In this document: positions 26,185 through 35,306 of the stretch, piece by piece | Position numbering within the stretch: the stretch's first letter is position 1 | Layout of the letters: every line of letters begins with the position of its first letter | The notes under the pieces: generated by a model | What the model was told of the DNA's origin: nothing | Database searches by the model: none | What the model saw: only the letters and a program-made list of their open reading frames with translations | Assembly: GCA_050297015.1 (NCBI GenBank) | Contig: JBNKRZ010000005.1 | Location: 1-64,000, forward strand | Direction: 5' to 3' | Source: JACKJA01 sp050297015 | GTDB lineage: Bacteria; Pseudomonadota; Alphaproteobacteria; Micavibrionales; Micavibrionaceae | Length of the DNA: 64,000 nucleotides | Position numbers and translations under genes: made by a program

Positions 26185-27684
26185 ATGGAAATGAAAAATG
26201 CTAATCTGATCGACTACACTCACAAAATGAAAAACAGCAAGATTCTCGTGATCGGGGATATCATGATGGACCGATTCGTTTACGGGGACACAAAACGCAT
26301 TTCCCCCGAAAGTCCTGTGCCTGTTTTATCGACCGAGAAAGAAACTTTAATGCTGGGCGGATGTGGAAACGTCTTAGCCAATCTCGCCGATATCGGCGTA
26401 ACAAGCTATGTTTTAAGCGTCGTCGGAAATGACGAACCCGCACAAACAATCCGCACCATCGCCGGACAAAAAGGCGTCGATATGACGGGGCTTCTCACCG
26501 ACCCGGACCGACCAACGAGCACAAAGATTCGCTTTCTGGCACAAAGCCAGCATCTTTTGCGTGTCGACTCGGAAAGTACGGCTTCACTCTCCCCCATACT
26601 TGAAGAAGCAGCGATCAAGGTCGCAAAGGAACAAATACCGCATGTACAGGCTGTGATTTTATCAGACTACGGCAAAGGTATTTTGACACAAAATTTAATC
26701 GACACCGTTATGACGGAAACCGCGAAACAAGGAATTCCGGTTCTGGTTGATCCCAAAGGCGTCGATTACAGCCGTTATAAAGGTGCCACCGCGATCACAC
26801 CCAATCGCAAGGAATTATCGGAAGCCACCGGCGGCATACCCACAACAAGTGATGATGAGGTCATCGCAGCATGCAAAAAACTTCTGGCAGAATCCGGGGT
26901 TAAAAACGTTGTGGCAACCCGTTCGGAAAAAGGGATGAGCATCGTTTCTAACGATGGCACCATTACGCATCTACCAACGCAAGCCCGTGAAGTTTATGAT
27001 GTCTCCGGCGCCGGAGATACCGTTATCGCTTTACTGGCCGCCGGACTGGCCGTTGGAGCACCCTTGCCGGAGGCTGCGCAAATCGCCAATGTAGCCGCCG
27101 GAATTGTCGTCTCTAAAGTTGGAACAGCAACCGTTACGCATGACGAGCTTTGCGCTGCCATGAGTGGCGACGAAGCCCCTGCCGGCGCAAAGAACTGGAT
27201 CAAGGGGCCCAGCGACTGGAAAGCAGCGCGTGCACAAATCAAAGCCTGGCAAGATGAAGGCTTGCGCGTCGGCATGACAAACGGCTGTTTTGATATTGTC
27301 CATTTCGGCCATGTTTCATACCTGCAACAAGCACGCGATCGCTGCGACCGGCTTGTAATGGCTCTGAACGCCGATGCTTCAGTGAAACGCCTGAAAGGTC
27401 CGACACGTCCCATTAATGATGAAAATTCACGGGCTGTTGTCATTGGCGGTCTGGATAGCGTTGATTTGGTTGTTCTGTTTGCTGCCGATCCGGAAGAGCA
27501 AGACTTGCCTTGCATGGTTATGGATACCTTGCGCCCTGATGTCATCTTTAAAGGTGGCGATTACACCGTCGACCAAATGCCCGAAGCACAGGTTGTTTTG
27601 GCCTATGGCGGAGAGGTTGATATCATACCCCTTTATGAAGGCCACAGCACAACCAATATTATTGCCAAGTCCCGCGAGGAATAA
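26185..27684 (+). CDS. hldE: Bifunctional heptose-7-phosphate kinase / heptose-1-phosphate adenylyltransferase
   Basis: A 499-residue fusion of a PfkB-type sugar kinase (KILVIGDIMMDRFVYGD to DVSGAGDTVIALLAAGLA, about 1-330) and a cytidylyltransferase-like domain (about 350-499: GMTNGCFDIVHFGHVSYL with the HxGH motif, RPDVIFKGGDYT, GHSTTNII). It makes ADP-heptose for the lipopolysaccharide inner core in the cytoplasm. Length and order match HldE/RfaE. The start is the ATG at 26185; no clear ribosome site is visible, and an ATG six bases on is equally possible. Confidence 0.94.
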   Translation: MEMKNANLIDYTHKMKNSKILVIGDIMMDRFVYGDTKRISPESPVPVLSTEKETLMLGGCGNVLANLADIGVTSYVLSVVGNDEPAQTIRTIAGQKGVDMTGLLTDPDRPTSTKIRFLAQSQHLLRVDSESTASLSPILEEAAIKVAKEQIPHVQAVILSDYGKGILTQNLIDTVMTETAKQGIPVLVDPKGVDYSRYKGATAITPNRKELSEATGGIPTTSDDEVIAACKKLLAESGVKNVVATRSEKGMSIVSNDGTITHLPTQAREVYDVSGAGDTVIALLAAGLAVGAPLPEAAQIANVAAGIVVSKVGTATVTHDELCAAMSGDEAPAGAKNWIKGPSDWKAARAQIKAWQDEGLRVGMTNGCFDIVHFGHVSYLQQARDRCDRLVMALNADASVKRLKGPTRPINDENSRAVVIGGLDSVDLVVLFAADPEEQDLPCMVMDTLRPDVIFKGGDYTVDQMPEAQVVLAYGGEVDIIPLYEGHSTTNIIAKSREE

Positions 27685-27803
27685 ACGGCTATAAATTAAA
27701 GACTGTACCTGTTTCACAAGAATTGGTAGGATAGCCGGGTGTGGCGTGTTTTTCTTCACTCCCGCCACCGTCTTTCTTAATGCATCCTACCGGGAAAAAC
27801 CAC

Positions 27804-28595
27804 ATGTCTTCTTTGATATCACCGCGCAATTTATCGCTCTGCCTCTGCACAGTCGCAATCTTCGCTCTTGGTGCCTGCACAAAGGGCAGTAAGTACGATG
27901 TTCTGCATGATCTATCTTATATGCCCAAAGGTTACGGCTATAACCTCAAGCCTTACAACACTGCGGACGATACAAAAGACGACGACGCCAATGCTGATAA
28001 TGCCGGGGAAGAGGCCGTAACGACGGCTAATGAAGCATCATATGTGCCCGATTACAGCTATACGCCGGACCCTCTGACAGAGGGCGCCAGCACCAACGTA
28101 GAGCCTTACGAGCCGCTTATGCCGGCTGAACCTATCACTCCCGTCAATGATGAAATGCCCGACCGCCCCCGCTGGCAACAAGCTTCCATCGACCTAACGG
28201 ACCGCATGACCGCGGGTACAATGGGCTTGGCACCATTGACAACCATTTATGTCTACCCATCCGACTTACTGTCCGATCGTGAAAAAGATCTGGGTCACGT
28301 CCTGCGCGAAATTCTCAATGCCAAAGGAGTCAATGTCGTTGGGAATCCTAAACCCGGCATTTACACGTTGCACTACCGCATTGAACCATTCACCGCGATG
28401 AGCGATACCGTCATTTTCACCTTAAAAGACGATGAGCGCATACTGGCAGAAATCTCGGACATTTATCCGCAAAGCGACTTACCGCTACAAATGTCTTCAG
28501 ATACAACCCCCAGCGCCTATGAATATGAGCTAGAAGAGCGTAGCAAAACAGATATGATGACCGATGGCCCTACGCCCCTGATCGCGGAAGAATAA
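27804..28595 (+). CDS. Hypothetical outer-membrane lipoprotein
   Basis: A protein of about 263 residues with a lipoprotein signal (lipobox ALGAC), an Asp/Asn/Pro-rich low-complexity middle (about 45-120), and a C-terminal domain (SIDLTDRMTAGTMGLAPLTTIYVYPSDLL onward) resembling the globular part of FlgO/LPP20-like lipoproteins. The start at 27804 is favoured because it opens the signal peptide; ATGs 24 and 63 bases earlier are open. It lies 13 bases before another lipoprotein gene, so the two are probably co-transcribed. Function unknown. Confidence 0.6.
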   Translation: MSSLISPRNLSLCLCTVAIFALGACTKGSKYDVLHDLSYMPKGYGYNLKPYNTADDTKDDDANADNAGEEAVTTANEASYVPDYSYTPDPLTEGASTNVEPYEPLMPAEPITPVNDEMPDRPRWQQASIDLTDRMTAGTMGLAPLTTIYVYPSDLLSDREKDLGHVLREILNAKGVNVVGNPKPGIYTLHYRIEPFTAMSDTVIFTLKDDERILAEISDIYPQSDLPLQMSSDTTPSAYEYELEERSKTDMMTDGPTPLIAEE

Positions 28596-28608
28596 AGGAA
28601 AGCTGCTC

Positions 28609-29184
28609 ATGAGACAAAAAACGTCGTACGCATCCTATCGTTTCTTTGTGCTCTTTTTCTATATGGCTGGAATTTTTCTCTTGGCGGGATGTGCCGCGCC
28701 CATACTGGGTAACAACGCCAACCAACAGCCTCTTTCACAGGACAGCTATAATGCGGCTGATATGCTGATCCAGCAATCGCGCAACGTTATAACGGCCGAA
28801 ACGCCGCTACAAATCGGCGTTTTAAATGACATCCGCACCCCCAATGAAACAACGGCGCTCGGCCGACTCATCACAGACCAGATCGGTGCCCGGTTTGTCC
28901 AGCTTGGCTATAATGTGACAGCCATCGGCCCCGTTCAGGATGTCATGGCGATGCCGCAAAATACAACACAGGACGTTTACACGGCGCAAAATTACGGTTC
29001 CAGCGCTATGACCGCACCATCGGAAAAAGCCGTCATTACCGGCCATTATGCCTTCGCCCGGAAAAACATACTGGTAAATCTGCGTATACTGGAAAGTACA
29101 AGCAACCGCGTCCTCGCCGCCTATGATTATACCTTGCCGATCAATAGCGATCTAAGAGAACTGGCCCGCACACAAACGCCTTAA
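28609..29184 (+). CDS. FlgO-like outer-membrane lipoprotein
   Basis: A 191-residue lipoprotein (hydrophobic segment about 12-28, lipobox LAGC) with a FlgO-type domain: SYNAADMLIQQSRNVI, then LGRLITDQIGARFVQLGYNVT and a closing VNLRILESTSNRVLAAYDYTLP. In Vibrio, FlgO lies in the outer membrane and supports motility; here no flagellar genes are nearby, so the name marks the fold only. AAAGGAAAG lies upstream of the ATG. It is paired with the preceding lipoprotein gene. Confidence 0.65.
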   Translation: MRQKTSYASYRFFVLFFYMAGIFLLAGCAAPILGNNANQQPLSQDSYNAADMLIQQSRNVITAETPLQIGVLNDIRTPNETTALGRLITDQIGARFVQLGYNVTAIGPVQDVMAMPQNTTQDVYTAQNYGSSAMTAPSEKAVITGHYAFARKNILVNLRILESTSNRVLAAYDYTLPINSDLRELARTQTP

Positions 29185-29237
29185 CGGCGATGCCGGTGCA
29201 GGCGCGGGAATGACCATAGATGGATTTGTTATAATTC

Positions 29238-30494
29238 TTACTGGTTCATGGACTGGAAGAAATCATCATTGTTCTTGGTCTCGCGCATTTTACCGAGCAA
29301 GAATTCAACGGCGTCCACGGTGCCCATCGGGTTGAGAATCCGGCGCAGCACCCACATTTTCTGAAGCGTGCTCTTACCAACCAGAAGCTCTTCCTTCCGT
29401 GTACCGGATTTTTGAATGTCGATCGCCGGGAAAACGCGTTTATCGGCAATCTTCCGGTCGAGAACGATTTCAGCGTTACCTGTCCCTTTGAATTCCTCAA
29501 AGATCACTTCATCCATACGGGATCCTGTATCAATCAAAGCCGTCGCAATAATCGTAAGCGAGCCACCCTGTTCAATATTCCGCGCCGCACCGAAGAAACG
29601 TTTCGGGCGTTGCAAGGCATTAGCATCCACACCACCGGTCAAGACCTTACCGGAAGAGGGCACCACCGTGTTATAAGCCCGTGCCAAACGAGTAATGGAG
29701 TCGAGCAGGATAACCACATCGCGTTTATGTTCAACAAGGCGCTTGGCCTTTTCCATGACCATCTCGGCCACCTGTACGTGCCGGGCGGCGGGTTCATCAA
29801 ACGTGGAAGATACGACTTCCCCACGCACGGAGCGCGCCATATCGGTTACTTCCTCCGGCCGCTCGTCAATCAGCAATACGATCAAGTAAGCATCCGGGTG
29901 ATTGGCCGCGATAGAGTGGGCAATTTCCTGCAACATTACGGTCTTACCAGTCCGCGGCGGCGCAACGATCAAAGCCCGCTGCCCAAAACCCAGCGGCGAA
30001 GTCAACTCAATCACACGCTGGAGATAATTTTTCTTGGTCGGATCGTCGATCTCCAACCCGATTTTCCGCTCCGGATAAAGCGGCGTTAGGTTATCAAAGT
30101 TAATGCGGTGCCGCGTTTTTTCTGGCGTCTCACCATTGATAGAACCAACTTTTAGCAAAGCAAAATAACGCTCATTATCTTTCGGCGCACGGATTTCCCC
30201 TTCCATAATATCCCCGGTGCGCAAACCAAAGCGCCGCACCTGTGAGGGGGAAACATAAATGTCATCCGGCCCCGGCAGGTAATTTTCCTCCGGTGCGCGT
30301 AAAAATCCAAATCCATCTTGCAGCACCTCCAAAACCCCGGTGCCCGTGATCGGCACGCCTTGTGTTGCTAATTCTTTAAGAATGGCAAACATCATGTCTT
30401 GCTTGCGCATGCTGTTACAATTTTCGATGCCCAGCTCTTCCGCAAAGGCAAGAAGTTCGGCGGGGGAACGCGTTTTTAATTCCTGAAGATTCAT
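29238..30494 (-). CDS. rho: Transcription termination factor Rho
   Basis: A 418-residue hexameric RNA helicase that ends transcription. It has an N-terminal helical domain (MNLQELKTRSPAELLAFAEELG), the RNA-binding cold-shock fold with GFGFLR (YLPGPDDIYVSPSQVRRFGLR), Walker A APPRTGKT, the Walker B region VVILLDSITRLARAYN, the Q-loop GVDANALQRPKRFFGAARN and the R-loop/C-terminus. There is no extra insertion domain. In alphaproteobacteria rho adjoins hemJ/hemH/hemE near the origin; here an EamA gene lies between. Confidence 0.97.
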   Translation of the reverse strand: MNLQELKTRSPAELLAFAEELGIENCNSMRKQDMMFAILKELATQGVPITGTGVLEVLQDGFGFLRAPEENYLPGPDDIYVSPSQVRRFGLRTGDIMEGEIRAPKDNERYFALLKVGSINGETPEKTRHRINFDNLTPLYPERKIGLEIDDPTKKNYLQRVIELTSPLGFGQRALIVAPPRTGKTVMLQEIAHSIAANHPDAYLIVLLIDERPEEVTDMARSVRGEVVSSTFDEPAARHVQVAEMVMEKAKRLVEHKRDVVILLDSITRLARAYNTVVPSSGKVLTGGVDANALQRPKRFFGAARNIEQGGSLTIIATALIDTGSRMDEVIFEEFKGTGNAEIVLDRKIADKRVFPAIDIQKSGTRKEELLVGKSTLQKMWVLRRILNPMGTVDAVEFLLGKMRETKNNDDFFQSMNQ

Positions 30495-30797
30495 GGGAGG
30501 GGTTCTCTGGTTTAGTTTAATTTAAGTGTTTGAAATAATTTAGAATATTTTGTTCGCTATGGTGTGCTGTGTTCAACAAATACGAAAAGCGGTTTTAATA
30601 AAATTGTTCGAAAATGTCCGTTCAAAAACTGTAAGAAACACCAAGGTTTCTTTTTTGTCTTTTCTCAACGGCCACTGGGCCGTCCCTGTAAAAAATCTAG
30701 GATTTCCGGGGTTTTCTTCTATTAGACCTTTGCTTTATAGACACCCTATCAAAACAAGTCAAATGTTTTCTTGACAGGAAAGTGAAAGAAAAACGAA
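30495..30797. other. Rho leader region
   Basis: No gene seen in 303 bases. It is AT-rich with a perfect 6-bp hairpin ACGGCC-actg-GGCCGT at 30668-30683. As rho is often autoregulated through its leader, this long leader may matter; no specific rut-like site can be assigned by eye. Confidence 0.4.
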
Positions 30798-31721
30798 TCA
30801 GTGCGTGTTTCTTTTTAGCCCCTTCATAAAAACAAAGGGGGAGTTTTGCGGCACAAGAAAATATAAGGACGACAAAAAGATCACGCTCCCCAGAATCATT
30901 TGTTCACCGGTTAATTGTTCACCGAACAATACAAAAGCCATAAGCGTCAATAAAATCGGCTTGGTCGCAACTAACGCCTGATGACGGGAAAGCTGTACCG
31001 TCCGCAAGCCATAGAATAAAAACACGTTGACCAACAATCCACCAAGCAAACTCGTCAACATAATACCAGCAATCAGCCAGCTATTCAGCTCTACAGTCAC
31101 ATCAGCTACCCGCCAAGCTCCTAGCATAACCACAGAAAAGAAAATCACATGGACGCTCTGCCGCAGGAAACTTGCATGGCCCGGCTCAACGCCCCGTTCC
31201 GCAAGTTTCTTGGATGTTATTTTCTCAGTTGCATAACCGAAACAAGACAGAATCGCACATAAAATTCCCCAGCCCTTGTCAATCTCGCTCCCGGCTGCTG
31301 TGAATAAAACCAAAGCCCCCAGTCCGATAACAATAGCCATCGCTTTATCAATCGGAAACCGGTCTTTCATATAAAGAAAAGCATAAGAAAGAATAATCAC
31401 ACGCGTAAACGTCCCGACAATCGCCGTCGTGCTCAAACCTGATAAATAAAGCGCCGCAAACCATGTCGCATTACCCAAAAGAGCGCCGCAAACATAAAAA
31501 ACGATGAGTGTTTTCTGATCTTTTATTTTTTGCCAGTGTGCCCGGGAGCGAGCCGTTTTAGCGTAACGCACCCAAAACCCGGTAAAGACAAAAGCAAAAA
31601 AATAAAAAAGCACCGTAAAAAGCAGAGGATTTACCGTTTGCATAAATCCCATAATCAATAATTGTTCCAGAACATTGCCCAGATAAGCCGCTAATAACCA
31701 GATCATAAAAACGCTCCGCAT
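30798..31721 (-). CDS. EamA/DMT-family transporter
   Basis: A 307-residue membrane protein with about ten helices in two EamA-like halves (first half closing near FLYMKDRFPIDKAMAIVIGL, second near LVATKPILLTLMAFVLFGEQL with the typical FGE motif). The drug/metabolite transporter superfamily exports amino acids, nucleobases and other small metabolites. Substrate unknown. It is transcribed toward rho and sits between rho and hemJ, where other alphaproteobacteria have no gene. Confidence 0.75.
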   Translation of the reverse strand: MRSVFMIWLLAAYLGNVLEQLLIMGFMQTVNPLLFTVLFYFFAFVFTGFWVRYAKTARSRAHWQKIKDQKTLIVFYVCGALLGNATWFAALYLSGLSTTAIVGTFTRVIILSYAFLYMKDRFPIDKAMAIVIGLGALVLFTAAGSEIDKGWGILCAILSCFGYATEKITSKKLAERGVEPGHASFLRQSVHVIFFSVVMLGAWRVADVTVELNSWLIAGIMLTSLLGGLLVNVFLFYGLRTVQLSRHQALVATKPILLTLMAFVLFGEQLTGEQMILGSVIFLSSLYFLVPQNSPFVFMKGLKRNTH

Positions 31722-31775
31722 CTTTTACAGATACAGACAGCTATAACATTTGATATATGAAAAAATGGTTAAACT

Positions 31776-32222
31776 TTAAAACGGCTCTACCACTGCCATA
31801 ACAACGATAACAATCATAAGCACCGTTGGCGCTTCATTCCAAAGCCGGTAGAATTTCTCAGAATGCTTATTTTCATCACAGGCAAACGCTTTGCGCCAGA
31901 TCATCAAAAAATGATGAAAGAGCGTCATCAGCACAACACACAAAAGCTTCACATGCATCCAAGGCTGCGTCAGTAAATCTGGATTAGCCCAAAGCATCAA
32001 GCCGCCAAACAGCCACGCTGAAATAGCCGCCGGAGTCATAATATAACGCAGCAACTTAAACTCCATAATCTTGAAGGTTTCCGATTTATCGGAGCCCTTC
32101 TCCGCCGTAACGTGATAAACAAACAGCCGCGGTAAATAAAACAGCCCCGCCATCCACGCCATCACGGAAATAATATGCAGCGCTTTAAGCGTCATATAAT
32201 ACTCAAACAAAAAATCAGTCAT
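31776..32222 (-). CDS. hemJ: Protoporphyrinogen IX oxidase HemJ
   Basis: A 148-residue four-helix membrane protein. The start MTDFLFEYYMTLKALHIISVMAWMAGLFYLPRLFVYH carries the conserved His and HIISVxxWxAGLFYLPRLFVYH signature, and Lys/Arg in LRYIMTPA follow. HemJ oxidises protoporphyrinogen IX to protoporphyrin IX, directly before ferrochelatase. Its ATG overlaps the hemH stop in ATGA, so hemE, hemH and hemJ form a tight leftward operon for the last steps of heme synthesis. Confidence 0.93.
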   Translation of the reverse strand: MTDFLFEYYMTLKALHIISVMAWMAGLFYLPRLFVYHVTAEKGSDKSETFKIMEFKLLRYIMTPAAISAWLFGGLMLWANPDLLTQPWMHVKLLCVVLMTLFHHFLMIWRKAFACDENKHSEKFYRLWNEAPTVLMIVIVVMAVVEPF

Positions 32223-33229
32223 ATCCTACATCCACATTTTTCAAACTTATCCGGGCAAGACAGTAAAGCTGGCTGCTCTTTGCCACATACAAGCCCCGCC
32301 AGACCGTCTATAAAATCCTCATGCGTTCCTACGGTCGGTACGCGAGCAAAAGCAGGAACGCCCATCTCCCGCGCTAATTGTCTATATTCTATTTCAATCT
32401 CAACCAGTGTTTCGACATGCTCTTGCGTAAACGCCACCGGAAAGACCAGCACAGGCACATCATCTTTGGCTGCACGATGCAGCTCTTCCTCCGTACTCGG
32501 CCCGATCCATTTCTTCGGTCCTACCCTGCTTTGATAGCATAAAGACCAATCGAGATTTTCTACCACCAGCGCCTCCACAATCGCCGCAGCGCTTTGCTCG
32601 CATTGCCATTGATAGGGATCACCCTTTTTCACAACGCTTTCCGGCAAACCGTGTGCGGAAAATAGCAGCCGCGGCTTGCAGCCTGTTATCTCTGCCAGAT
32701 CATCATAAGCCTTTTTGATGTTATCGGCAGCCGCTTTAACAAACCCGGCGTTACATGGGTAACAATTTATGCACGTTGTCAGAACATTCAAACCAGTCCG
32801 TGCTACCACCCGGTTCCATTCTTCAAAAGAAGATTTTGTTGTCGCTGTTGAGTATTGCGGGTAAAGCGGTAAAAGAACAATCTTATCCGGATTGTAAGCT
32901 TTAACCTTCAGCGCTACTTCATCAGCTCGCGGTTTCCAATAACGCATACAGACAAAAGTTTTGAAATCCTCGCCCAGTTTTTCTTCCAAAAGGGCCGCCT
33001 GTTTCACGGTATTATCCAATAAGGGAGAACAGTAATTTAAAAAACCATAATTTGTTAGTGCCGCGCCGGATCCGCGCTTTTGGGAGATATATTTAGCCAG
33101 TGCCCAACGAATTGGTAGCGGCGCACCAATAATATTTTTATCCATAAAGAAATTGAACAAAAACGGCTTGATTGCTTCCTTACTATCCGGTCCACCAAGA
33201 TTAAACAGGATAACAGCTGTTCTGTTCAT
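32219..33229 (-). CDS. hemH: Ferrochelatase
   Basis: A 336-residue enzyme inserting Fe2+ into protoporphyrin IX. It shows FNLGGPDSKEAIKPFLFNFF at the N-terminus, RYWKP, LLPLYPQYSTATTKSSF, LLFSAHGLPESVVKKGDPY with the catalytic His, YQSRVGPKKWIGPSTEE and FPVAFTQEHVETLVEI. The C-terminus ends in a Cys-containing CGCRI. Start: ATG at 33229, sharing one base with the hemE TGA; a GTG three bases upstream is also in frame. Confidence 0.95.
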   Translation of the reverse strand: MNRTAVILFNLGGPDSKEAIKPFLFNFFMDKNIIGAPLPIRWALAKYISQKRGSGAALTNYGFLNYCSPLLDNTVKQAALLEEKLGEDFKTFVCMRYWKPRADEVALKVKAYNPDKIVLLPLYPQYSTATTKSSFEEWNRVVARTGLNVLTTCINCYPCNAGFVKAAADNIKKAYDDLAEITGCKPRLLFSAHGLPESVVKKGDPYQWQCEQSAAAIVEALVVENLDWSLCYQSRVGPKKWIGPSTEEELHRAAKDDVPVLVFPVAFTQEHVETLVEIEIEYRQLAREMGVPAFARVPTVGTHEDFIDGLAGLVCGKEQPALLSCPDKFEKCGCRI

Positions 33230-34305
33230 CACTCATAATCCTTAATAATCTCCGCCAGGCACTGCACATTTTCCGGAGGGGTTTCTTTAATCACGCCATG
33301 GCCAAGATTAAAAATAAACGGTCCGCCGGAGAGAATATCAAGAATCTTACGGACGCGGTTTTCCATTATATCCCCCCCGGCCAGCAAAGCCACTGGGTCA
33401 AGATTACCCTGTACAGTGCATATTTTTTGTAGAGCCCGCGCCTGTTCCAACGGTACCATTTGATCCAGCCCTAAACCATCAACCCCGGTTTCACGGGCAT
33501 ACGCTTCATACATAAACCCAGCGCCACGCGGAAAACCGATAATGGGAACATCCGGATGCTTAATCTTTAAAGCGCCAACAATTCTCTTGGCCGGTTCAAT
33601 ACACCAACGACAGAATTGTGTTTCATCCAAAACCCCAGCCCAGCTATCGAATAGTTGCAGAGCTTCTGCTCCCGCTTCGATCTGTCGAGATAAATAGTGA
33701 ATTGTGGCTTCACTCACCAAATCAATCAATTCTTGAAAACCATCCGGATCACGATAAGCCCAACTTTTTACATGAGCGTATTCTTTGCTACCGCTTCCCT
33801 CAACCATGTAAGTTGCAATCGTCCATGGCGCCCCAGCAAATCCGACCAAGGTCGTTTGATCGAATCCTTCCGTCTTCAATCCCGAATGAATTTTTGAAAC
33901 AGCATCATAAACCGGATTCAGGATTTCATCGATCCTGTCTATGTTCAAATTCATCAGGCCGTTTTTATCCCGGATCGGCGGTAATTGCGGGCCTTCCCCA
34001 GCTGTAAATTTTAAATCTTGTCCCAACGCATGCGGTACAACCAGAATATCCGAAAACAAAATTGCTGCATCCATACCGTAACGCCGAATCGGCTGAAGTG
34101 TGACTTCACAAGCAAAATCCGGGTTGTAAGCCATATCGAGAAATCCGCCGGCTTTAGCGCGTAATTCCCGGTATTCCGGTAGATAACGCCCTGCCTGACG
34201 CATAAACCAGAATGGTATATGTTTTGGTTTTTCACCGTTTAAAGCTTGTAAGAAAGGTTTGGTCATTTCGTTTTTCATGACAGGCATAAAAGCAGATTGA
34301 TTCAT
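33229..34305 (-). CDS. hemE: Uroporphyrinogen decarboxylase
   Basis: A 358-residue cytosolic enzyme decarboxylating uroporphyrinogen III to coproporphyrinogen III. N-terminal PFWFMRQAGRYLPEYRE, the catalytic ILFSDILVVPHALG, FAGAPWTIATYMVEG, LFDSWAGVL and the C-terminal NLGHGVIKETPPENV are all present. Several ATGs crowd the start (34305, 34287, 34278, 34266), and none has a clear ribosome site; the first is listed. In Caulobacter and Rickettsia hemE borders the replication origin, and the region upstream here has origin-like features. Confidence 0.95.
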   Translation of the reverse strand: MNQSAFMPVMKNEMTKPFLQALNGEKPKHIPFWFMRQAGRYLPEYRELRAKAGGFLDMAYNPDFACEVTLQPIRRYGMDAAILFSDILVVPHALGQDLKFTAGEGPQLPPIRDKNGLMNLNIDRIDEILNPVYDAVSKIHSGLKTEGFDQTTLVGFAGAPWTIATYMVEGSGSKEYAHVKSWAYRDPDGFQELIDLVSEATIHYLSRQIEAGAEALQLFDSWAGVLDETQFCRWCIEPAKRIVGALKIKHPDVPIIGFPRGAGFMYEAYARETGVDGLGLDQMVPLEQARALQKICTVQGNLDPVALLAGGDIMENRVRKILDILSGGPFIFNLGHGVIKETPPENVQCLAEIIKDYE

Positions 34306-34665
34306 TCTAACAAAATAAAAAATAATATTTTTAAAAAGGTTTTAATAAATAGTAGGTCTTGTGAGTCATGGGGATTAAAAATTATCCTAATATTCATCCC
34401 CATATGAAAGGTTTTTAGGACTCGAAGAAAAGCATACGAGTCGGAACGATTCATCCCCATATACAATTACACATTAAAAAACGGTTTTCCCCCTGCGGAT
34501 GACTCACCTTTTTCAACTTTAATAATTTTGGGATAAGTTTCATCCCGGAATTACGCACATGTTTTATCCTGTGATTCCCACAGTGAATTGGGGATTAAAA
34601 AATGAATTGTTTTTATCTTGATGATTTCCTTGAGTATCCTTCAGATTCCAAGGGAGATAGAAAAT
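34306..34665. other. Candidate chromosomal replication origin (hemE side)
   Basis: A noncoding region between divergent hemE and a rightward gene. It has an AT-rich tract at 34312-34352; four TCCCCA motifs (34369-74 minus, 34397-402, 34454-59, 34589-94 minus); a 14-bp direct repeat ATTCATCCCCATAT at 34392-405 and 34449-462; TGGGGATTAAAAA at 34369-381 and 34589-601; TTATCC-type 9-mers at 34382, 34528 (minus) and 34564; and six GANTC sites between 34363 and 34577. TCCCCA is the W-box class of weak DnaA site known from Caulobacter. No perfect TTATCCACA is present. Confidence 0.55.
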
Positions 34666-35277
34666 ATGGCTAGAGATTTTCTCAAAAAACTTAATCAAAA
34701 AGAAGCAACGCTATTTTTACAAAAAATTAATCCAGTTTTAGACGGCAGTCCGTTTGATATGGAATCGAGTGTTGTTCTTCATCAAGAACTTTCTTTTTAT
34801 CCCGGTTGGTGTTTTCTTGATGTGACCGATCATAATGTTATGCCCTATAAAAAGTGTTTTGTTGTTGTAGGGTCAGATGATGTTATACCGCTTAGCGATA
34901 CAAGTGAGTCGATTTATGATTTGAATAAAATAGTACCTTTGGCTCTTACCGTTGAGAATATAGAAGATTATGTGCATTTTTTCTTTAATCATGTGAGTGG
35001 CCCCCATGGTCGCTTTACGGTTGTTGAAAATATTGATGAAATTGAATGGCATGAAGATCCGCCTATAGCTGTACGCCGTGCAATCAATGAGCTTATAGCG
35101 CCCCTTACAATTCTTTCTTCGAAAGACAATCAATTTATTTTGGAAGCAACTATGGTTTTTAAAAATGCGTTGTTCCGTGTGCAAATTACTGTAGGCCCGG
35201 ACGGCATGATTGATTTATCAAAAGAAGAGCTTCTTCTCGAAGACATGCCCTTATGCGAAGGGATACTGGAGAAATAG
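34666..35277 (+). CDS. Origin-adjacent hypothetical protein
   Basis: A protein of about 203 residues starting MARDFLKKLNQKEA. AAGGGAG 10 bases upstream picks this ATG over one at 34618. It is acidic, without signal or membrane segments, rich in short hydrophobic strands, and AT-rich compared with its neighbours. Not recognised. It lies between the candidate origin and the CtrA-type sites, transcribed away from hemE. A lineage-specific gene or acquisition is possible. Confidence 0.55.
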   Translation: MARDFLKKLNQKEATLFLQKINPVLDGSPFDMESSVVLHQELSFYPGWCFLDVTDHNVMPYKKCFVVVGSDDVIPLSDTSESIYDLNKIVPLALTVENIEDYVHFFFNHVSGPHGRFTVVENIDEIEWHEDPPIAVRRAINELIAPLTILSSKDNQFILEATMVFKNALFRVQITVGPDGMIDLSKEELLLEDMPLCEGILEK

Positions 35278-35306
35278 GGGTTTTTATCCCTAATTTTAGT
35301 ATTCTG

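Noticed and set aside
26168..26186. Fur-box-like GATAATCATTGTTATG before hldE
   Set aside because: Only about 12 of 19 positions agree and the left half does not match.
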